Assembly: GCA_023213395.1 (NCBI GenBank)
Contig: CM041465.1
Location: 236,165,741-236,229,740, forward strand
Direction of reading: 5' to 3'
Source: Cycas panzhihuaensis
Lineage: Eukaryota; Cycadophyta
DNA length: 64,000 bases
This document shows, piece by piece, positions 57,271 through 64,000 of this stretch. The translations under genes were made by a program, and so were the position numbers. The notes beneath the pieces were generated by a model. The model ran no database searches, was not told where the DNA came from, and saw only the letters and a list, made by a program, of their open reading frames with translations. Within the stretch, counting starts at the first letter, position 1; the number at the start of each line of letters is the position of its first letter.

Positions 57271-57930
57271 CCTCTATCTACTTTAAAGTAAAAATTATCT
57301 CATCTGATAATGAATCATTAATAGGTATATTTGAGAGATTTGAGAGGGGCACCTAAGCAATTTTCTTACCCATGACCATCCCTTTCTTAGACTTCCTATT
57401 AATAATCCTAAGGTCATATTCATGTAAAAGCATAACCTATTTTCCTATTTGTCCTATTAGATTTAACAGAGTCATTAAGAAGCATAAGGGGTTAGATTAA
57501 ACAATGATGTTTGTAGTGTTACCCAATAGGTAGTATCTCAATTTTTTGATGGAAAACACTAAGACAATGCACTCTTTCTTAGCAAGTATATAATTGATCT
57601 TAACCATAACCAAGGTTTGATTAATGAAATGTATGTCTTACTCAACTTTTACATCATCCTCTTAGGCTAAATTGACACCAATTGATTTGCTTATAGAGTA
57701 TGTATATGGAATGAATGGTTGATTGAACCTTGGGGAAGCTAGAATAAGAGCTGAGATGAAGCCTAGTTTAAGCTCTTGAAAGTTAACTTAGGTTGCCAAA
57801 GTCTAGGCAAATAAGTTATCCTTCTTAAGAAGATTTATTAATGATATGGTATTCATGGTAAAACTCACCAAAAGCACTATAAGAAATCTAGATGCCCTAA
57901 GAATGACTAAGTTTACTTTTGAGTTTTAGG
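57271..57930 (-). pseudogene. Ty3-type RNase H of element F
   Basis: Reads FINQTLVMVKINYILAKKECIVLVFSIKKLRYYLLGNTT (the SRTL...EKECLA...KLRHYL signature) and GRIGKIGYAF-like end, then PINDSLSDEII at about 57300. Only about a dozen residues separate this from the integrase start, so no second RNase H lies between them. Confidence 0.72.
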
Positions 57931-58640
57931 TGGGGGCATTTTTAGGATTACTTTGACTTTCTTAGGGTTGACTTAGATCCTTGTTTTAGAAATGAGAAAG
58001 TCTAAGAGTTTACTAGTCATGACAGTGAATATGTACTTTGTAGGTTTAGTTTGATATGAATTTTTTATATCTTAGGTATATTTTCCTAAGATTAGGAGGG
58101 TGATCAATCCTATTTTATAAAAGGCCAAGGAGGTCATCTATGAACACCTCAAGAATTTTGTTAATGAGGTCATGCAAGATAAACTATGTATCTAGATGGT
58201 TTATTAAACCAACATTTTTAGACTAAATGGCATTGTGACATAAGTGAAGTTCCCTTAAGGGGAGGTGAGTGTAGTCTTTTGATGGTCTTAGGGAAAGATC
58301 TAGATCTAATTGTAGCCTAAGAAACCACCCATCAGGGACGTAACCTTAAATCCCTCCATCTTATCTATGATCTAGTCTATAAATAGGATGGGAAAGTTGT
58401 ATTTAGGGTACACTATTTATGTCCCTAAAATCAATGCAAATATGAATAGCCCCATTCTTTTCTACTATAAGCACAATGTTGGACACCTATCAAGGGCAGT
58501 TAATAAAAGTAATTAGGCTAATATTATGCAAGTTTTCTACCTCCATCTTAAATACTACTGAAAGTTTTATATAGATGAGGCATTATTTCTATCTAATAGG
58601 TTTGGCTTCAAGGATACTGATGAGGTTGTAGGTGATGATC
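57931..58640 (-). pseudogene. Reverse transcriptase of element F
   Basis: VEKNGAIHICIDFRDINSV at about 58430-58490, then GYN-I, KTTLTSP-GNFTYVTMPFSLK (MPFGLKN region) and VNPKKVKVILKMPP at the end. This is the Tat/Ogre RT layout. The YVDD-box region is unreadable. Very decayed. Confidence 0.75.
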
Positions 58641-60089
58641 TCAAGGCTCATACCCTTCATATTAGTATAATCCCATGCAAAGATGTCCTAGAACTCTTGA
58701 AATAAAGTTATATATATGAGTACCTTATTAGGAGAGGATTCAATTATAATCTTATTGATCTTTCTATGGGTTAAGGTAATATTGGCAATTTCTCCTAAAA
58801 GAAGGATATTTCCTTCCTCAAAATAAAGTGGGGCTTGGTCAACAAGTTGGTTGGAGAAGAATACACCACATTAGATTGTCTAATGGGGGATTTGATGGCC
58901 AGGCATTTCTAAAACCCCATCTTATGATGATTTGGAGGGAGGTTAGGGGACTTTCCTCACTAGGTACTTAAGTAACACCTCATCATTCTCAAAGTAATCA
59001 ATGCCATAAATGGTTTTATATGGAATGGGGAGCTTGAGCCTTTCAATAAGTGGGTTCATATATTTATCAACTTCCCACTCAAAATAGTGGGATTACTCCT
59101 TAAAGGAATTTAAATATAAATATTTAATAGGGGTAAGGGATAGACCCCTAATGAAGGGGATGAAGGAAGGGACAACTAGATCTTGCTTTGGCTTAGGGTC
59201 AAAGATAGAGGGGTCAATGGGCTCATGGGAAAGGCAAGATGCGGTAGATACATAAATAATGGACTCATCATAGGAGAAAACTAAATCATACTCTCTATAT
59301 AAATCATAAATAAGAGGGACTTAGTCTAGATCTAGCTAAATAATAATGGGATCTAAAAAGTCCCAAATATGATAAATCATATTAATGGTTTATGGTGGGG
59401 AAATGGGGTGACATTCAACACTCAATAAGGGTCTAGTCTCAATTGTGGGGTAATCAAGGGGCCTAAGCATATTGTCTAAATAGGCGATTAGCCAAGGGAC
59501 TCCTACATGGTAGTTTTCTTAGATGGGAGGTCAAGGAGCAAGCAAAGTTGGGTCTTGTGACTTAAGAGTTTCCTGGGCTAGTTAGGGTGGTGGTTATGAA
59601 TGGTATCCAAACTAAGATTACTAAAAGAGAGATATCCTATAGAGTGGAGGGGGTATAGGCTTAGCTTAAGCATTATCAATAGGATCCTTTTAGGGTTGAG
59701 GCAAATGAGTGGTCCTTAGAGAAGGGCCAAAAGTAAGGGCAATGTCTTCATGAGATAATTCCTCTTAGATCCTAGAAATAATAGTAACCTAGTAAGTAGG
59801 GGTCTTGAGATCACTATCATCTAATTTAGGGTCATTAAGGATGTCTAGATACTTATACCTACCTACTCTTATAGGAGTGAAATGAACTATATTTAGCCCA
59901 GAGAATGGGGAAATCATCTTTAGGATGGAGTCTTGGACCTTAAAAAGGGATCGTAAAGGAAGGGTCTTTAGTCTTTTCATCCTTAACATCAAAGATGGCT
60001 TGGACTATAGGATAGGAGGATTAGGAAGTAGGGGGTTCGTATGTTATGATGCAAACTCTTCCATCATGGACAAATATTAATTGAACCCA
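58641..60089 (-). other. F, protease-RT linker
   Basis: Expected to hold the RT N-terminus and linker. I could not place motifs. The 67-codon - strand frame at 59789-59992 lies in the expected orientation but matches nothing. Confidence 0.4.
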
Positions 60090-60480
60090 TAACAAATAGT
60101 AGGCATCTTCCATCTGGTATAACCAAGGTCATCCTAGAAGGAGGTTATAGATGACATCAATGTTAATGATAATGATGTTAATGAGGATGGTTTTATCCTC
60201 AAGGTTAAGGGAAAGGGTGATTATCCTAAGGGGTGCTTTTTTATTTCCATCATATCATTAGCACTTCCATAGGACTAGATCAAGGGCCCCAATGTTAAGT
60301 TCCTCAATCATTCAAGTAGGCATAGTATTCACTAAAGATGCATTATCAATAATAGTTCTTGTTAGTGCAAAATTTTGGGTCCCAATGGTGATAGTAAAGG
60401 GGCAATGCCAATAACACTCACACTCTTTAACGAGTGGCAAATCATTAGGTCAAAAGAGATGATTGGTTAGTTAAAGGAAG
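60090..60480 (-). pseudogene. Aspartic protease of element F
   Basis: RTIIDNASLVNTMPT-MIEELNI near 60330 is a worn form of the IDNGSSLNVLP active site of Tat proteases; INIDVIYNLLLG-PWLYQ near 60160 matches the YN-LLGRPW end. Several stops. Confidence 0.65.
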
Positions 60481-61400
60481 TAATGGTGATGTATGGATAT
60501 GTACTTCCTTATGCCATAGGGCTTTTAGAAGCAAGTTTCACTAATCAAGGTGGCTCCATAAGACATCCATCATATGCATACCTATAAAAATTATGTGAAG
60601 TTCTTCCATAATGGAGAAACTTTTCCTCTTATTAGTGGGTTGGGGAAGAACCTTTCAAAAGTCAAATCAACCAAGATAAATAGGAATTATCTTAAACAAG
60701 ATAGAGATCTCCATGTAAAGTGGTTTAATAGGTGGTTGCTAGGAAGTCAAGGCTTCTCTAGCTTCCCTCGTTGCTTGGGCTTAAGTTATATGGAAAACTT
60801 AGATGGTGTCAAGCATCTAGATGACCTTTTTACCCTTAGTATTAAAATGTTTGGTGACTTGTCCAAGCCTTAGGTTTTGGAAGAAGGGAAGCCTACTGCC
60901 TTGGGTTGAGATTTATCCTTAGGTTGATTAATAGTGGGACTAGATGGTGAGTTTTTTTTAGGTTGGGGTCATCCCCTTCCCCATTAGTTGTGTGGTTGGT
61001 TTATTTGTTTAGGAGAATCATGGATATCGAAAGGGTCCTAATGGATTAACTCTCAAGTTTGGCCTAGGAATGAATTATGAAGGGGGGATCTAGGGTAGTT
61101 CCTTCTTGGGATGCTGGGTCTAGTAATAGGCATCATCATAGGTATAACTCCTATGGATAGAGCACCATCTCTTCTTAGGGTAAGATTAGGCCTTTTTATC
61201 TTGAGAAAGGGTAGTATTAGACACTTTAGGCTTGGAAACTATTTGAACAACCTAATGAACTAGCTTATACCCATGTGAGGGGACATGTAACTTGGGTTAG
61301 CTAGAGGCTAGTTGGAGTTTGAGGTCTTTAGTCACTTTCTTAAAGAAGCAAATTATAGAGGTAAGAGAGTCCATCATCCTATCAATATTACCAATAAGAG
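60481..61400 (-). other. F, gag-protease linker
   Basis: No motif placed. The + strand frame at 60574-60873 is opposite to F and has no support as a gene. Confidence 0.4.
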
Positions 61401-64000
61401 GCCTTAGATCTTATGGTTGTGTCCTTTGACCTCATAAAGGAGGTAATATCCCATAATAGAGGGGAGATCTATTGACCTTATTAAGGCCTACTTAGATTGT
61501 GATAGACTCTAGAGTAAGATATATAGCTATGGTTGAGTCACACATAGTAGTAACCATCTTGAGTACTTTGATATGGACTTCAATACAAAGGGCATTAATA
61601 AAGATATCTCTCTTAAAGTCTTCAAGTAGTGTGGCCTTGGTGGAATGGAGCATGTCATTAAAATAGTGTATGAAGTCTTTGTTAAGCTCATCCTAACCTT
61701 ATTTAAGAGAGAGAAGGACTTTAGCCTCACTCTAAAAAGGGTAAGAAATGACAAAATAATTGATGAAGGTATCTACCAACTATTAGATGTAGAAGATAGA
61801 ATGGGAAGGCAGGCAATAAAACTACTTAAAAGCATCCCCTTATAGACATCTCAAAAATAGCTTTATAAGGATATAGTCATAGAACTAGTAGTTGATGTGA
61901 TAAAATTCCCCCAAATTTGTGTACTTTAGGAGGATAGGGTGGTAGGTTGGTTCTTAGGGCTTTTAAGAAGAAAGGGATAGTCCTATAATCAACAGAGAGA
62001 TGTGCCTTAGGCTAAGATAAAGGCTTAAGAGATGGGTTAGTAAGTTAGGGCTTATGGGTTGATTATGTTTGGGATCCACCATAAGGGATATACCCTTACT
62101 GGTATACTTAGTACTAAGATGCAAGTTAAGGGATACCCTAGCCACATATAAAGCTAATACTTGAGCATAAGGGTATGGTCCATAGCGAGGTGGGCATGCA
62201 TAACTAAAAGCTCCATATGAAGGGGGTAGGTGGGATGCACCACCCTATGTAACAACTCCTTTAGGAATTGATTCATAAGGTGGGATAATTAGAGGGTTAG
62301 GGTAGGCTTGGTAAGTTTAGGCAAGTGGCACCTAATATGTAGGGGTAGGTTGGCGGAATAATAGACTAATAAGGTGGTGTAAGATAAGATAAGTGATGAG
62401 GCAAGCATTTTTACCATATAGGCCTCTAATTAGAGGGGTAATCCTATATGGGTGACATAGGTCCATGCTATAAGCATACAAAGGACATGGTCCACCTTAC
62501 CTTTACTACTAAACAACATAGATAGATAGGATAAATATGGATATATTAGGCTAGTACTAGCAAGTAGGAGATCGAGGGTCCCCACCAAGTCCTATGAAAT
62601 GAGGGCATGGAAAGATTAGTACAACAAAGGGAGAAGTCCAAGCAACACTCAATTAGGAGATAGAGGTATGAAGGCTACTTGATAAAGGAATAAGAGGGGT
62701 AATAGAGGGCCCAAGTTGGGAGAGGTCTTTAGAAGATTGAGAAACTACAGCAAATGAAGGGCACATAGATTGGGTAACTATCAGTTAAGAATGAGTAGGT
62801 GAAGAGATGGCTTAGGTGACCATTTAAAAGGCAACCTAGGGCTAGCTAGAAGAGGGTAGAACTAGAATGGATAAAGTAGATGTACCAGTATTAGAGACTA
62901 AGAAGTAGGACCAAGCAGGAGTGATCTCTCCTATGGCTAACTTATACTAAGCCCTTAGGGTAGTAACAATATCCCAAGAAACATTTTAGATCTAGAATGG
63001 ATCTAAAGCCTACTCGCTAGTTGGGCCTAATCAAAGGAGGAAGCATGAGCTAATGGATCTAGGATCTAGGAAGGATCATGGGGCTAAATAACCATAATCA
63101 CATGGGTAGGAGAGCCAATAGGGTTTTAGTAGAACCCTTTAGCTTCATAGGTTTAGTAGGTAGGATCAATACCTTCTTAATAAGGTAATTGAGGAAGATA
63201 ATGCTTATCAAACTAAGGCTAATCCTAGACATAGGCCTAATATGGATCTTATGCTTAGTAAGGGTCCTTGGATTGGTATAAAGCTTAAGAATAAAAGGGG
63301 TCCTAAGACCACTTAGGAGGAAACTAGCCTACTATTAAAGGATGCTTATTAGGTGAAGAACCAAATGGAGAAAATAGATTAGAATTAGGAGGGGGAATAC
63401 CTCAAAGATGGCAAGAGAATCATGATATATGATAGGAAAGGATGAGAAAGAATGGCTGAAAGTCAAGAGGGTGTAAACCTAGGCTTTGAAAGCAAGCTAA
63501 AGGTAGTAGGGATATTCATAGTAGGTGAATGATAAAGTAAGAAAAACCTTTCCCTAACTTAAAGGGTTGAAACAAAGTAGAAGGGGGGGTAATAGTTATG
63601 CAATATAAGGCTAACACCCTATTTGTAAGTCCTTAGTATGATTGCTAGTGAATAAAGATGAGTGGAGGGAGAGGACATATAGATCATAACCTAAAAGTAG
63701 GCCTAAAGGGTATGGGGGCCCTGAGCAAGGAAGGTTATGAATATATGCCCATTAAAGGGGCACTCATACATCTTGTGTACATAGATGTAGGGATGAAATA
63801 TATGACACCTATTTAGCTAGGCTAAGGGAAATGCATGGATGTATGCAATATATTAGGATAAGATGAAAATAAAAATAGAAGAAGACTAATATTAATTGAA
63901 ACTAATCAACAAAATTAAAAGGTGTAATGTTGGTAGGTAGATGAAGTAGATATACATCAACCAATAAAAGTGATCTAATAATGTTACAAGCCAACCCCTA
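61401..64000 (-). pseudogene. gag of element F
   Basis: The capsid domain at about 61545-61840 reads on the - strand LVDTFINYFVISYPF, then DMLHSTKATLLEDFKRDIFINAL and VLKMVTTMCDS. It matches residue for residue much of the family E gag (LVDEFINYFDVAHPF; DLLHSTKATLPEELKRDLFVNAL; VLKMGATMCDS). Upstream (62160-64000) is a Pro/Tyr-rich linker (PSYGAFSYACPPRYGPYPY) and unreadable N-terminal sequence. This shows E and F belong to one lineage. Confidence 0.75.

Larger units (their letters stand above)
44493..64000 (-). mobile_element. Element F, right part: Tat/Ogre-like LTR retrotransposon on the - strand
   Basis: After removing gypsy-2, about 12.2 kb of one large element reads on the - strand. 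Order from the right: gag, protease, RT, RNase H, integrase, 3' region, then a PMD gene in the opposite sense, and the spacer in which E1 inserted. Its left part with RNase H and 3' LTR lies left of LTR_B and LTR_C. RT and integrase motifs are of the Tat/Ogre type. The 5' LTR must lie beyond 64000. All frames are heavily decayed. Confidence 0.8.

Noticed and set aside
60574-60873. 99-codon + strand frame as a host gene.
   Set aside because: It lies opposite the decayed F gag-pro region, has no recognised motif and no copy elsewhere in the window.

Overview
The window looks like a block of plant nuclear heterochromatin made entirely of nested LTR retrotransposons. I see no host gene, rRNA, tRNA or CRISPR. 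Plant origin rests on four things: plant-type Ty3/gypsy elements with an initiator-Met tRNA primer site (TGGTATCAGAGC), a chromodomain-type integrase tail, a second very large Tat/Ogre-like Ty3 family, and plant mobile domain (PMD) coding remnants. The species cannot be named from the sequence. All coding regions are broken by stops or frameshifts.

Three families are present. Family E (+ strand) has LTRs of about 2.63 kb and gag. Element F (- strand) is a related Tat-like element with LTRs of about 3.2 kb. Both E and F carry a 3' cassette: an antisense, intron-containing PMD gene, a palindrome-rich spacer, an RNase H reading frame, a polypurine tract and the LTR. The third family is a 7.1-7.3 kb chromovirus-like gypsy element, present twice (gypsy-1 at 2858-9963, gypsy-2 at 48005-55273), each with target-site duplications.

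Layout, left to right. LTR_A (1-2156, left end outside the window) belongs to element E0. Its gag (2418-11223) is split by gypsy-1, and E0 is interrupted at 12531/12532 by the 3' end of F in inverted orientation (F LTR 12532-15748, F RNase H about 16262-16771, spacer to 17718). LTR_B (17719-20347) follows and the block repeats: gag_B, post-gag, F 3' end, to 28773. LTR_C (28774-31404) follows: gag_C, post-gag and F LTR, truncated at 38143. From 38144 comes a true 3' end of an E element (PMD antisense, spacer, RNase H, polypurine tract) ending in LTR_D (41858-44492). From 44493 to 64000 the right half of F continues on the - strand (spacer, PMD, integrase end, gypsy-2, integrase, RNase H, RT, protease, gag).

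The order of events follows from the junctions. F inserted into E0. Another E element (E1) inserted into F's spacer, with the 5-bp duplication GGAAC found before LTR_B, before LTR_C and after LTR_D. Unequal exchange between E LTRs then made tandem ~11-kb units. A deletion joined unit C to the E1 3' end at 38143/38144. Gypsy-1 is absent from units B and C, so most simply it inserted after the duplication; gypsy-2 entered F-right.

The most interesting biology is the 3' cassette shared by E1 and F (antisense PMD gene with an intron, plus RNase H outside the pol position) and a family of GTAC-centred near-perfect palindromes in its spacer and in the LTRs.
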